Notes: a model not told the origin generated them from the sequence alone. Counted from the stretch's first letter, positions 34,740 to 44,157 are shown. The stretch: 64,000 bases of DNA from Streptomyces sp. NRRL F-5727 (GCF_000719555.1 NZ_JOGX01000013.1:1-64000); one strand, 5' to 3'. Made by a program: numbers and translations.

Positions 34740-36413
34740 ATGAGAGGCCCCGGGCCCACCCACCCCCGATCCACCCGCGCCCGCGTGCGCGGCGCGACGA
34801 TCGCCGCGTTCGTGGCACTCGCCCCCCTGCTCCCGGCCGCGGCCGTCGCCGTCGGGAGGCTGGAGGTCGACGCCGCGCTGCCCTATGTCTGCGCGCTGCC
34901 CTCGGGACCGCACCCGGCGACGGTACGCGTCACGGCGGCGTTCCCCGAACGGGCCGCCGTGGGCGAGGAGATCCGGCCCACCGACGTGACCACGACGGTG
35001 GAGCTCCCGGCGGCGGCCGTGGCCGACCTCACGGCGGTCCGGGCCGCCACCGTACGGGCCGAGACCCGGCTGACGGTCGGCGTGGCCCAGAACGAGCGGC
35101 GCACCGAGGTCACGTGGAGCGGCACGGCCGAGCCCGTCGCCGTACCCGCCGAAGGCCCCCTCACGCTCGCCACGAGCGGTGACGTGCCGTCCCTGACGAC
35201 GGACAGCGCCGGCGCCCTGGCCCTCACCGCCGGCGCTCTCGCCCTCGGCCTCGCCCCGAGCACCGCCGACGGCGCGGCCACCACCCCCGCGTCCCTCTCC
35301 GTGACCTGCGTCCCCGGCCCGGACGCGGAGGACCGTACGGGGCTCGCCGAGATCCCGGTCGGCACCGGCACCGGCACACCGGGCACCCCGCCGGCGACGC
35401 CCGCCCCGCCGTCCTCCCCCGCCCCGTCCTCCCCCGGCGCACCGTCCGCCCCGTCCCCCTCCTCGGGCCTCCCCCTGCCGCCGCGACCGTCGGACCGGAC
35501 GCCCCCGGCGGCGACGGGAGCCGCGGGCGGCACGGCCCCGGTGCCCGCCCCGGGGGCGCCGGACACCGGGCCGCGCACCGGGCAGGGCCTGACGGAGACC
35601 GAGGAGACCACGTCCGGCACTCCGGTGCCCCGGCCCACCGCGCCCCCGTGCCTCACCGGGAAGCCCACCCCGATGTCCCTCTCGGCGTACATCACCGGCT
35701 ACGCCAACGTGCGGAAGCTGAACGGCGCCAGCCTGGTCCCGGAGACCTGCGTCCTGCTCGAACAGGGCCTGCCGCGCTTCGAGGTGCGGCCGGACGGCAG
35801 CATGCACGTCGTCACCCCGGCGGAGGGGAGGCTCTCCCACTACGGACGCGAGGAGACCGCGCCCTTCGAGGCCACCTTCCTGACCTTCGGCTTCGCCCCG
35901 ACCAAGGCGACCCTGGTCCTGGAGCAGTCGGGACCGCTCACCGTCGTCTCGGACGTCCTCCTCATCTTCCCCACCAACATCCTGACGACGCACGTCCGGG
36001 TCCCGCTGACCCTGCGCGTCCTCGACGTCGAGGTGAACGGCACACGGCTGGACGTCGGCCGCTCCTGCCGCACCGAGCGGCCGCTCTCGTCCCCCGAACC
36101 GGAGCCCGCCACGTACCCCGGCGACCACCTCGTCCTCGTCGGCAAGGGGAGCCAGACCCTCCCCGACCCGCCCGTCGGCTACATCCTCACCGGCGGCGGT
36201 CCGCTCACCGGCGAGGTGACCATCCCCGCCTTCACGGGGTGCGGCGCCGGCGGCGAGGACCTCGACCGGCTTCTGACCGCCGCCATCTCCGGGCCCGGCA
36301 ACCACATCAAGCAGATCCAGGGCAGCACCTGCTCCGTGGGCGTCGAGGCACCCCCCATGGAGTTCTGCACCCAGGACCTCCAGCCCCGCCAGGTCCCGAA
36401 GCCCGAGCGCTGA
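34740..36413 (+). CDS. exported two-domain protein with DUF6801-like N-terminus
   Basis: 557 residues. Signal peptide (basic RSTRARVRG then AAFVALAPLLPAAAVAV). Residues ~45-190 resemble DUF6801 (LPYVCALPSGPHPATVRVTA, AVGEEIRPTDVTTTVELP, closing SVTCVPG). Then a long Pro/Ser/Ala linker (~195-300) and a second domain with several cysteines (PPCLTGKPTP, PETCVLL, FTGCGAGG, GSTCSVGV). Linker and cysteines fit an extracellular or wall-spanning protein. ATG 34740 follows GGAGCACCC. The gene lies between two other exported-protein genes and opposite the mce operon. Function unknown. Confidence 0.82.
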   Translation: MRGPGPTHPRSTRARVRGATIAAFVALAPLLPAAAVAVGRLEVDAALPYVCALPSGPHPATVRVTAAFPERAAVGEEIRPTDVTTTVELPAAAVADLTAVRAATVRAETRLTVGVAQNERRTEVTWSGTAEPVAVPAEGPLTLATSGDVPSLTTDSAGALALTAGALALGLAPSTADGAATTPASLSVTCVPGPDAEDRTGLAEIPVGTGTGTPGTPPATPAPPSSPAPSSPGAPSAPSPSSGLPLPPRPSDRTPPAATGAAGGTAPVPAPGAPDTGPRTGQGLTETEETTSGTPVPRPTAPPCLTGKPTPMSLSAYITGYANVRKLNGASLVPETCVLLEQGLPRFEVRPDGSMHVVTPAEGRLSHYGREETAPFEATFLTFGFAPTKATLVLEQSGPLTVVSDVLLIFPTNILTTHVRVPLTLRVLDVEVNGTRLDVGRSCRTERPLSSPEPEPATYPGDHLVLVGKGSQTLPDPPVGYILTGGGPLTGEVTIPAFTGCGAGGEDLDRLLTAAISGPGNHIKQIQGSTCSVGVEAPPMEFCTQDLQPRQVPKPER

Positions 36414-36458
36414 CCGGCCCGGTCCCCTCGCCCCCCCTTCCACCGAAAGGCTTCCGCC

Positions 36459-37403
36459 ATGCCCCTCGTCCCCGCCCGTACGAAGCTGGCCACCGTCGCC
36501 GCCCTGACCGCCCTCGGCGCCTTCGCCTCCATGGGCTCGGCCACCGCCGCCGCCCCGGTGCTGAACGGCGGCTGGGCGCCGTCCACCCGCTGCCCCGTCG
36601 ACGCCGCGCCGATGCTCGCCTCGGACGGCCTCGACCGGTCGCCGCAGTGCGTCGTCTCGTACTCCCTCAGCGGCACCGTCAAGCTGGGCAACACCACGGT
36701 GACGACCGGGAAGACCAACCTCCAGATGGGCGTCGTGCAGAACGCCGACGGCACCAACGCGGTCGTCGGGCCCGCCGGCGGCGCGCTCATCGCCGACTCC
36801 GCCACCGTCCCCGGCGGACTGATGGGCCTCATGTGCCCGAGCGACATCCCGTTCGTCACCGACATCTGCCGGCAGCTGTCGGACGCGAGCCTCAACAAGA
36901 TCACCGCCACCATGGAGTCGGTCGGCACCCCCTCGGACTTCGACCAGATCGCGGGCGTCCTCACCGACCAGCCGATCGTGACCATCCCGGTCCGCATCCG
37001 CCTGCAGAACCCGTTCCTCGGCGACAACTGCTACATCGGGACGAAGTCCGACCCGATCCTGCTCCGCCCCAAGAACCTCACGGCGCCCGAGTTCGGCGTC
37101 GAGCGCTTCGACGGCGACGGCACCGCGAACGAGGAGGGCGAGATGAGCCGCCTCAACCTCCTCGGCGCCACCCAGTACGACGACTCCTTCGCCGTCCCCG
37201 GCGCGAGCGGCTGCGGCCTCGGGTGGTTCGGCATCATCGACGCGGCGGTCAACCTGAAGACCGGCCTGCCCTCCGCCGCCGGCCGCAACCGGCTCACGCT
37301 GAACGACACCCAGACCTATCTGACCGGCCTGTTCGCACCCGGCGTCGCCGCCCCCGAGGCAGGCAGGGTCTTCTCGCGGAACTGGCACTCGGCCGTCAAC
37401 TAA
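36459..37403 (+). CDS. secreted protein of unknown function
   Basis: 314 residues with signal peptide (ARTKLATVAALTALGAFASM, cleavage near ATAAA). The mature protein has cysteines at TRCPVD, SPQCVVS, LMCPSD, TDICRQL, DNCYIG and SGCGLGW, probably disulfide-bonded, and segments such as VTIPVRIRLQNPFLGDNCYI reminiscent of beta-sheet surface proteins. No named domain recognised. GAAAGGC precedes ATG 36459. It follows the DUF6801-like gene by 45 nt, so the two are likely co-transcribed. Confidence 0.83.
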   Translation: MPLVPARTKLATVAALTALGAFASMGSATAAAPVLNGGWAPSTRCPVDAAPMLASDGLDRSPQCVVSYSLSGTVKLGNTTVTTGKTNLQMGVVQNADGTNAVVGPAGGALIADSATVPGGLMGLMCPSDIPFVTDICRQLSDASLNKITATMESVGTPSDFDQIAGVLTDQPIVTIPVRIRLQNPFLGDNCYIGTKSDPILLRPKNLTAPEFGVERFDGDGTANEEGEMSRLNLLGATQYDDSFAVPGASGCGLGWFGIIDAAVNLKTGLPSAAGRNRLTLNDTQTYLTGLFAPGVAAPEAGRVFSRNWHSAVN

Positions 37404-37471
37404 CGGCCACCCAGGGGTGATTACCGGCCGACTCGGCCGCCCGCCCCCTTCCCTGAGAGCTGAGTCTTGCT

Positions 37472-37498
37472 CAACTTGTGTACAGCACACATCAGTTG
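37472..37498. promoter_or_regulatory. palindromic candidate operator upstream of pucR-like gene
   Basis: Nested inverted repeats: CAACT ... AGTTG outside and TGTGT-ACAGC-ACACA inside, in one of the AT-richer spots between the exported-protein gene and the PucR-type gene. A CTAGCTT just after it may be -10 material. The symmetry suggests binding of a dimeric regulator, perhaps the PucR protein itself. Confidence 0.5.
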
Positions 37499-37619
37499 GC
37501 CTAGCTTCAGCAGTCCACATCGGTACGTACCTGACGGTTCCTGCGGCGCCCGCCCTCCCCGGACGGGCGCCGCAGCGCCGCTCCCCCACCGGTCACGTAG
37601 CAGAGCAAGGGATCGGTCC

Positions 37620-38831
37620 ATGCCCTCAGTCGCCCAGTCACCGGAGCTCGGTGAGCCGCTCGATCCGCTGCCCCGCGAGTTCGCCGCCCTGATGAGACCG
37701 GAGATCCCGGGCCTCATCAAGGAGATCGGCGTGGAGATCGAGCGCGCCTACCCCGTGTACGCCCACCTCTTCCGCGGGCCCCACTCGGACGCCATCCGCC
37801 AGGGCGTGGAACAGGCCCTGGCCGCCTTCGTGGACCGCGTCGACCATCCCGGCACGAAGTCCGCCCTCCGCGACGAACTCCTGCGCCAGTTCGGCCGGGT
37901 GGAGGCGTACGAGGGGCGGGACCTCGACACGTTACAGGGCGCGTACCGGCTCGGCGCCCGGATCGCGCTGCGCCGGGCCAAGAGCATCGGGCGCACCTAC
38001 AACCTCTCCCCCACCCTGATCCTGGCCTTCGCGGACGCCCTCTTCGCGTACGTGGACGAGCTGGAGGCCCTCTCCCGGGAGGGGTACCTCGCCGTCCAGA
38101 GCCGCGCGGTCTGCGACGTGGCCGCGCTGCGCAGGAAACTGCTCCACCTCGTCGTCGCCGGACCGCCGCTGCCCCGTGCGACCATCGCCGAGCTCTGCCA
38201 GGAGGCGTCCTGGCAGCTTCCCGCCGAGTGCACCCTGGTCGCCCTCCGGCCGCCCGCCACGGGTGTCCTCCAGTCGCGGCTCGACCGGGACGTCCTCGCC
38301 GACCTCAGCCTGCCGCACCCCCATCTGCTGGTCCCCGGCGCGCTGACCGCCGAGCGCCGGGCGATGCTCGACTCCGCCCTGGCCGGCACCCCGGCCGTCC
38401 TCGGGCTGACCGTGCCCACCGCGCAGGCCGCCCACTCGCTGCGCTGGGCCCGGCGGGTCCTCCGGCTGATCGACGAGGGCATCGTGCCGGACGCCGCCGC
38501 GGTGGCCTGCGAGGACCATCTGACCACCCTGTGGCTGCTCTCCGACCCGGCCCTGACGGACCAGCTCGCCCGGCGCGAGCTGGCCCCGCTCGACGGCCTG
38601 TCGGGCACCCGGCGGGAGCGGCTGGTCGAGACCCTGCGGGTGCACGTCTCCACCCGGGCCCCCGCCGAGCAGGTCGGCGAACTGCTCGGGGTGCACGCCC
38701 AGACGGTCCGCTACCGCCTGCGGAATCTCGACAACCACTTCGGCGACCGGCTCCTCGACCCCGACCGCCGCTTCGCCCTGGAGGCGGCGCTGCGCGCGCT
38801 CCACCTCCACGGCCGGAAGCACCCGGACTGA
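37620..38831 (+). CDS. PucR-family transcriptional regulator
   Basis: 403 residues. The C-terminal ~60 residues carry the PucR helix-turn-helix (VGELLGVHAQTVRYRLRNLD, then RRFALEAALRAL). The N-terminal part (~20-170) resembles the RsbRD-like helical domain often seen in actinobacterial members, and the middle is a GGDEF-like degenerate region. ATG 37620 has AAGGGAT before it. It ends 11 nt from the convergent P450 gene. Targets are not shown; the neighbouring exported proteins, the P450 gene and itself are candidates. Confidence 0.88.
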   Translation: MPSVAQSPELGEPLDPLPREFAALMRPEIPGLIKEIGVEIERAYPVYAHLFRGPHSDAIRQGVEQALAAFVDRVDHPGTKSALRDELLRQFGRVEAYEGRDLDTLQGAYRLGARIALRRAKSIGRTYNLSPTLILAFADALFAYVDELEALSREGYLAVQSRAVCDVAALRRKLLHLVVAGPPLPRATIAELCQEASWQLPAECTLVALRPPATGVLQSRLDRDVLADLSLPHPHLLVPGALTAERRAMLDSALAGTPAVLGLTVPTAQAAHSLRWARRVLRLIDEGIVPDAAAVACEDHLTTLWLLSDPALTDQLARRELAPLDGLSGTRRERLVETLRVHVSTRAPAEQVGELLGVHAQTVRYRLRNLDNHFGDRLLDPDRRFALEAALRALHLHGRKHPD

Positions 38832-38842
38832 GTCCGGGCCGG

Positions 38843-40213
38843 CTAGGCCCGGGGGACGAGCCGGCAGCGCGCCGGGCCGGTCGCCTGGAGGGTGATCGCC
38901 GGGCCCACCGGCACCTCGGTGTCGACGGCCTCGAAGCCGTGGCGCTGGAGGATCATCGCGAGCGCGATCACCGACTCCAGCATGGAGAAGTGCTGTCCGA
39001 TGCAGGCCCGCGGGCCGCCGCCGAAGGGGAACCAGGCGTAGCGCGGCCGGGCGGCCTCCGCCTCCGGGGTGAAGCGGTCCGGGTCGAAGCGCTCGGCGTC
39101 GTCCCAGTAGGCGGGGTGCCGGTGGGTGACCCACGGGGCGACGATGACGTCGGCGCCGGCCGGGATGACGACCCCGCCGACCGTGGTCTCGGCGACGGCC
39201 CGGCGGCCGATGACGGGCGCGGCCGGGAAGAGCCGCATCGCCTCCTTGAGGACCTGCGTCACGTACGGCAGGGCGTCGAGGTCGGCGGCTCCGGGGGTGC
39301 GTCCGCCCAGGACGCGGTCGACCTCCTCGTGGGCGCGCCGCTGCACCTCGGGGTGGGTGGCGAGGAGGTGGAGGGCGAAGCCGATCGAGGTGGCCGTCGT
39401 CTCGTGGCCGGCGACCAGGAAGACGAGGACCTGCTCGCGGAGTTCGGTGGCGTCGAAGGCGCCGTCCTCGGCGCTCTCGGCGCCCATCAGCAGGGTCAGC
39501 AGGTCGTCGCCGTCGGTGCCGGTCCGCCCGCCGGCCTTCCGCTCGGCGATGATCCGGTCGCACTCCTCGTACAGCGCCTGGTGGAGGGCGGCGGCCCGGC
39601 GGTTGCCGGGCGTGGGCCAGTCGCGGGGCGGCTTGACCGGCGAGTAGCCGCGGCGGAGCACGTACGAGCCGACGCCGGGGAAGCAGCGCTCGACGACCTC
39701 GACGGCGGAGTCCACGTCGGTGCCGAAGAGGATGCGGGCGACGGCGCGCAGCGCGAGCCGGGTCGACTCGTGGAGGACGTCGACGGAGGTGCGGCCCGCC
39801 TTCTCCCACTCGGTGACGAGGGTGGTGACCTCGGTGGCGATGGCGTCGGCGTAGCCGTCGACGCGGCGCTTGGTGAAGAGCGGCTGGACGAGCCGACGCT
39901 GGCGCAGGTAGTCGTCGTCCTGGCTGGTGAGCAGGCCGTTGCCGAAGGACTCGCGGATCTCCTGGTAGAAGGCGTTGTCCTTGCGGAAGTTGGCGGACTC
40001 GCCGGCGAGGACCTGCTGGACGCCCTCGGCGGAGAAGACGGCGTAGACCTGGGAGCGGACGCCGGGCGGCCCCGCGGTGATGCGGACGACGTCGCCGTGG
40101 TCGCGCCGGGCGCGCAGGAAGGTGCCGAGCGAGTCGTTCTTCAGGTCGAACATCGAGCCGAGGACGGGCAGTCCGGTGAGGACGGGTGCTTCGGTCCGGG
40201 TTTGGGTGGTCAT
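38843..40213 (-). CDS. cytochrome P450
   Basis: 456 residues. I-helix oxygen-binding motif AGHETTATS, ExxR motif KEAMRLFP, and heme-binding loop FPFGGGPRACIGQHF with the axial cysteine. The sequence style (long, YLRQRRLVQPLF, PFGGGPRACIG) is closer to CYP102/fatty-acid or eukaryote-like clans than to the usual short Streptomyces CYP105/107 types. It needs separate ferredoxin and reductase, none of which is adjacent. ATG 40213 follows GAGGGATG. Substrate unknown. Confidence 0.92.
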   Translation of the reverse strand: MTTQTRTEAPVLTGLPVLGSMFDLKNDSLGTFLRARRDHGDVVRITAGPPGVRSQVYAVFSAEGVQQVLAGESANFRKDNAFYQEIRESFGNGLLTSQDDDYLRQRRLVQPLFTKRRVDGYADAIATEVTTLVTEWEKAGRTSVDVLHESTRLALRAVARILFGTDVDSAVEVVERCFPGVGSYVLRRGYSPVKPPRDWPTPGNRRAAALHQALYEECDRIIAERKAGGRTGTDGDDLLTLLMGAESAEDGAFDATELREQVLVFLVAGHETTATSIGFALHLLATHPEVQRRAHEEVDRVLGGRTPGAADLDALPYVTQVLKEAMRLFPAAPVIGRRAVAETTVGGVVIPAGADVIVAPWVTHRHPAYWDDAERFDPDRFTPEAEAARPRYAWFPFGGGPRACIGQHFSMLESVIALAMILQRHGFEAVDTEVPVGPAITLQATGPARCRLVPRA

Positions 40214-40355
40214 GTGGCATCCCTCGTGGTCGCAGCGGCGCGGCGATTCTCGCTCACGGAGGTGACCTGGCGGTAGCTTCCGCCGGCGGACCGTCCGGAT
40301 CTGGCCTGTTGGCTGGATCCCGGCGCTTGTCAGTGGTGTCTGGGAGGCTCGGGAC

Positions 40356-40841
40356 ATGGACGAGAACGAGGTGGGCGAGCGCCCCGGGCTGACCCTCCAG
40401 CTGACGATCGACTGCGCGGATCCGGGCCGGCTGGTGCCGTTCTGGGCGGAGGCGCTGCGGTATGTGCCGGAGCCGCCGCCGGAGGGGTACGCGAGCTGGC
40501 GGGAGTACTGGGCGGCGTCCGGGGTGCCGGAGGAGGAGCTGGGCGACGGGGCGGGGGACCTGCCGGAGTCCCTGGTCGACCCGGCGGGGGCGGGGCCGCG
40601 GGTGTGGTTCCAGCAAGTCCCGGAGCCGAAGACGGTGAAGAACCGCGTCCACCTGGACCTGAAGGTCGGCGGTGGACGCGGTGTGCCCCTGGCGGTGCGC
40701 CGGGCGCGGGTCGACGGGGAGGTGGCCCGGCTGACCGCGCTCGGCGCGACCGTGCTGCGCACGATGGACGAGCCGCACGGGATGGACTACTACGCGGTGG
40801 TGCTGCAGGACCCGGAGGGCAACGAGTTCTGCGTGGTGTGA
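40356..40841 (+). CDS. VOC-family protein
   Basis: 161 residues with the glyoxalase/bleomycin-resistance fold: LQLTIDCADPGRLVPFWAEA at the start of the first module, VHLDLKV at the second, and YAVVLQDPEGNEFCVV at the end. This is the subtype with an inserted loop (PEPPPEGYASWREYW) common in actinobacteria. Metal ligands and substrate cannot be assigned. GGGAGG precedes ATG 40356. Divergent from the P450 gene. Confidence 0.85.
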   Translation: MDENEVGERPGLTLQLTIDCADPGRLVPFWAEALRYVPEPPPEGYASWREYWAASGVPEEELGDGAGDLPESLVDPAGAGPRVWFQQVPEPKTVKNRVHLDLKVGGGRGVPLAVRRARVDGEVARLTALGATVLRTMDEPHGMDYYAVVLQDPEGNEFCVV

Positions 40842-40849
40842 CCCTCGGT

Positions 40850-42169
40850 TCAGTCGGTGTCGCGCGGGTCGAAGGAGTCGGTGTCGACGGTCAGCGGCGC
40901 GGGGAAGGCCCCGGCGACGTCGTCCCAGCGGGTGAACTTGAAGTTGGTGCCCTCGCGGTCGCCGTCCGCCGGGGCGGCCTCGCCGTCGTGGGTGACGAGC
41001 AGGCCCTTCGGGAAGGCGGTGCCGAGCGGCACGTTCACCACGGTGGAGCCGTCGGAGTGCTGCACCCCGTCGGTGGCGGGCCCGTCGGTGACGGCGAAGG
41101 AGCCGAGGTAGGCGTTGGCCCCCTCGCGGGCGTAGACGGCGAAGGCGTTGTCGCCCTGGCTGGAGGCGAGGACATAGCCGGTGCCGTCGTCGCCGTGGTA
41201 GACGGTGACGCCCTCGGCGTCGGCGCTCAGGTGCCGACCGCCGAAGCCGGGGTCGTGCGCGGTGTCGAGGACGCACTCCTCCTCGGCCTCGTCGTACGTC
41301 CACGGGGTGCCGTACTGGCGGACGCGGTCGAGGAGTTCGGGCCGCTCGAACTCCTCGTCGTCGATCTCGACGCGCCAGAGGCCGACGGCCTCCTGCGCGG
41401 CGTAGAGGACGTGCTCCTCCTGGTCGACGGCCATGCCCTCGACCTGCGGCAGCTCGCCGGGGTCGGCGCAGGGCCGCCAGGAGGTGCCGTTCGGCAGGGT
41501 GAAGGACCGGGGCAGGTCGAGGGTGTCCTCGGTGCGGTAGCCGACCCGGCCGCCGCGGTCCTCCAGCTCCAGGAGGCGCAGCCGGGTGCGCTCGCGCTGG
41601 GAGACGACGACGTAGGCGTCGTCTCCGTCGCGGTAGGCGGTGAGGCCGTAGGAGGTGGTCTGGTCGTCGACCTCGGCCTCGCTCGCGGCGAAGACGGGGG
41701 TGACGTCGGCGGCGGTGACGTCCCGCAGCGGGGCACGGCCGGCGGCGAGGGCGGCCGGGTCGATGGCGTAGGCGCGGATCCGGTCGCGGCCGCGGTCGCT
41801 GACGACGGCCAGGTCGGTCGGGCGGCCGTCCAGCTCGAAGCCGTAGACCAGGTCGACGTTGTTGAACCGTCCGGGGGCGGCGTCCTCGCCGGGGGCGGGC
41901 GGGGCGGCGATGTGCTGGATGCGGCGGCCGTCGAGCCCGTAGACGTCGAGGCCGCCCTCCTTGAGGGTGCCGATGACGAGGCTGCGGCCGGGCCGGGTGG
42001 GGTCGACCCAGACGGCGGGGTCGTCCGCGTCGGCGTTGCCGCCGGCCTCGTCGTCGTACACGACGGGCGTCTCGACGCGGGCGGTGACGGGGACGGGCTG
42101 GGGGGCGGCGGGGACCGCGGCCACGACGCTGAGGGCGGCGGCCAGGGCGGTCAGAGCGGAGGCGCTCAC
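40850..42169 (-). CDS. secreted beta-propeller phytase
   Basis: 439 residues. Signal peptide at the N-terminus (ALTALAAALSVVAAVPAA). The mature part has the phytase propeller blades, starting with ADDPAVWVDPTRPGRSLVIG, then FNNVDLVYGFELDG, DDQTTSYGLTAYRDG, VEGMAVDQEEHVLYAAQE, DAEGVTVYHGDDGTGYVLAS and TDGVQHSDGSTVV. Many Asp residues fit the calcium sites of this family. It releases phosphate from phytate outside the cell. GTG 42169 follows GAGGAG; the frame extends further upstream without protein-like sequence. Confidence 0.9.
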   Translation of the reverse strand: MSASALTALAAALSVVAAVPAAPQPVPVTARVETPVVYDDEAGGNADADDPAVWVDPTRPGRSLVIGTLKEGGLDVYGLDGRRIQHIAAPPAPGEDAAPGRFNNVDLVYGFELDGRPTDLAVVSDRGRDRIRAYAIDPAALAAGRAPLRDVTAADVTPVFAASEAEVDDQTTSYGLTAYRDGDDAYVVVSQRERTRLRLLELEDRGGRVGYRTEDTLDLPRSFTLPNGTSWRPCADPGELPQVEGMAVDQEEHVLYAAQEAVGLWRVEIDDEEFERPELLDRVRQYGTPWTYDEAEEECVLDTAHDPGFGGRHLSADAEGVTVYHGDDGTGYVLASSQGDNAFAVYAREGANAYLGSFAVTDGPATDGVQHSDGSTVVNVPLGTAFPKGLLVTHDGEAAPADGDREGTNFKFTRWDDVAGAFPAPLTVDTDSFDPRDTD

Positions 42170-42287
42170 GATACTCCTCGGTAGCGATCTCGGACGGGCC
42201 GAGACGCTACGGAGGCGGAATGGAGCGGTCCTTGCGGACCCGTGAATTCCGGGCGGCCGTCTCGCACACGCGGATAGCCTCCCTGCC

Positions 42288-42884
42288 ATGGGGAGCGACA
42301 TCGAGGGCGCGATCGAGGTGCGGGGGCCGGACGGGCGCTGGACGGTCCGCGACTGGCTGCCGGAGTGCGCGACGGTGCGCGACCGGGAGGCGCGGGAGGT
42401 CCTGTGGGGGTACGGCGGCGGGCTCCAGGTGGACCGTCCGCTCTTCGACGCCCGGGGCCTCCCGGAGGGGGTCTCCGGGGACATCCCCGACGACGAGATC
42501 AACCACAGCCATTCGTACGCCACCTGGGCCGAGGTGGCGGCGGTCGACTGGGACGCGCCGCTGAACGACCGCCCCGACGGCAACCACCTCGCGGTGTGGG
42601 TGCCGGGTCCGGACGGCGAGCCGGTCTTCGACCACGTGCGGTGGGCGCCGATCGAGGTCCTCGACGCCTCGGAGGAGCTCTTCGGCGAGGACCTGTGGCC
42701 GTGGGAGTGGCCGCCCGGCGGCGAGGTCCGGTGGGAGGGGGCGGTCTACCGTCCGGTCCGGTACACGCCCCGGATGTTCGTCCCGCCGGACGGCGAGCGC
42801 TGGGGTCCGGTCTGGACGGTCATGCGCGATCTGGCGGCCGTCCACGGTGACGCGAACGTCCGCCTGATCGTCTGGTTCGGCTGA
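42288..42884 (+). CDS. hypothetical acidic protein, 198 aa
   Basis: 198 residues, rich in Trp, Asp, Glu and Pro, without signal peptide or membrane segment; no domain recognised. It has non-repetitive protein-like composition (GPDGRWTVRDWLPECATV, RYTPRMFVPPDGERWGPVW). A GATAGC stretch a few bases before ATG 42288 suggests a leaderless message. Its stop lies 8 nt from that of the convergent acyl-CoA dehydrogenase gene. Confidence 0.75.
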   Translation: MGSDIEGAIEVRGPDGRWTVRDWLPECATVRDREAREVLWGYGGGLQVDRPLFDARGLPEGVSGDIPDDEINHSHSYATWAEVAAVDWDAPLNDRPDGNHLAVWVPGPDGEPVFDHVRWAPIEVLDASEELFGEDLWPWEWPPGGEVRWEGAVYRPVRYTPRMFVPPDGERWGPVWTVMRDLAAVHGDANVRLIVWFG

Positions 42885-42892
42885 GCGCCGGG

Positions 42893-44110
42893 CTACTTGG
42901 CGAGCGCCCGGCTGATGACCATCCGCTGGATCTCGCTGGTGCCCTCGAAGATGGTGTAGATCGCGGCGTCGCGGTGCATGCGCTCGACCGGGTACTCGCG
43001 GGTGTAGCCGTTGCCGCCGAGGATCTGGATCGCCTGGGCCGTGACGGACTTGGCGACCTCGCTCGCGTACAGCTTCGACATGGAGCCCTCGGCGTTCGTG
43101 AAGGGCTTGCCGGCGGTGGCCATCCAGGAGGCGCGCCACACCAGCAGCCGGGCCGCGTCGATCTGGGTCGCCATGTCCGCGAGCTGGAAGGCGACGCCCT
43201 GGTTCTCGATGATCGGGCGGCCGAACTGCACGCGGGTCTTCGCGTAGTCGAGGGCGACCTCGTACGCGGCGCGGGCGGTGCCGACGGCCATGGCGCCGAC
43301 CGCCGGGCGGGACGCCTCGAAGGTGGCCATGGCGGCGTTCTTGACCCGCTCGCCGCCGCCCGCCTTCGCCTTCTCGCGGGCTCGGGCGAGGCGCTCGTCG
43401 AGCTTGTCCTTGCCGCCGAGCAGGCAGGAGCCGGGGACGCGGACGTCCTCCAGGACGACCTCGGCGGTGTGCGAGGCGCGGATGCCGTGCTTCTGGAACT
43501 TCTGGCCCTGGGAGAGGCCGGGGGTGTTCGGCGGCACGATGAAGGAGGCGTGGCCCTTGGAGCCGAGCTCCGGGTCGACGACGGCGACGACGACGTGGAC
43601 GTTGGCGATGCCGCCGTTGGTCGCCCAGGTCTTGGTGCCGTTGAGCACCCACTCGTCCTTGGCCTCGTCGTAGACGGCCCGGGTGCGCATGGCGGCGACG
43701 TCGGAGCCGGCGTCGGGCTCGGAGGAGCAGAAGGCGGCGACCTTCACGTCGTTCGCGTCGCCGTACATCTGCGGCACCCAGGTGCCGATCTGCTCCTCGG
43801 TGCCGTTGGCGAGGACGCCGACGGCGGCGAGGCCGGTGCCGACGATGGAGAGCGCGATGCCGGCGTCGCCCCAGAAGAGCTCCTCCATGGTCATCGGGAC
43901 GCCGAGGCCGGTCGGGTCGAAGAACTGCTGGGCGTAAAAGTCGAGGGAGTAGATTCCCAGCTTGGCCGCCTCCTGGATGATGGGCCAGGGGGTCTCCTCA
44001 CGCTCGTCCCACTCGGCGGCGGCCGGCCGCATGACGTCCGCGGCGAAGCCGTGAAGCCAGTCACGGACTTCCCTCTGGTCGTCGTTGAGCTCGAACGTGA
44101 ACTCGCCCAT
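42893..44110 (-). CDS. acyl-CoA dehydrogenase
   Basis: 405 residues: N-terminal helical domain, middle beta domain (AFCSSEPDAGSDVAAM, TKTWATNGG) and C-terminal FAD/helical domain (TRVQFGRPIIENQGVAFQLADM, QILGGNGYTREYPVERMHRD, IFEGTSEIQ). It oxidises an acyl-CoA to the enoyl-CoA with electrons passed to ETF. Chain length is not clear. GGGAGGGACC precedes ATG 44110. A palindromic operator lies 20-50 nt upstream and a TetR gene begins on the opposite strand, so it is probably induced by an acyl ligand. Confidence 0.93.
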   Translation of the reverse strand: MGEFTFELNDDQREVRDWLHGFAADVMRPAAAEWDEREETPWPIIQEAAKLGIYSLDFYAQQFFDPTGLGVPMTMEELFWGDAGIALSIVGTGLAAVGVLANGTEEQIGTWVPQMYGDANDVKVAAFCSSEPDAGSDVAAMRTRAVYDEAKDEWVLNGTKTWATNGGIANVHVVVAVVDPELGSKGHASFIVPPNTPGLSQGQKFQKHGIRASHTAEVVLEDVRVPGSCLLGGKDKLDERLARAREKAKAGGGERVKNAAMATFEASRPAVGAMAVGTARAAYEVALDYAKTRVQFGRPIIENQGVAFQLADMATQIDAARLLVWRASWMATAGKPFTNAEGSMSKLYASEVAKSVTAQAIQILGGNGYTREYPVERMHRDAAIYTIFEGTSEIQRMVISRALAK

Positions 44111-44128
44111 GGTCCCTCCCAGCAGTAC

Positions 44129-44157
44129 GTTACTTACGGTAACAGCAGTCTGTTACC
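44129..44157. promoter_or_regulatory. TetR-type operator between acyl-CoA dehydrogenase and tetR
   Basis: A perfect palindrome GGTAACAG-CAGT-CTGTTACC at 44138-44157 overlaps a second one, GTTAC-TTACG-GTAAC, at 44129-44143. They lie just upstream of the acyl-CoA dehydrogenase start, in the 173-nt divergent region with the TetR gene. This is the expected place for a TetR dimer site controlling both genes. Confidence 0.75.
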
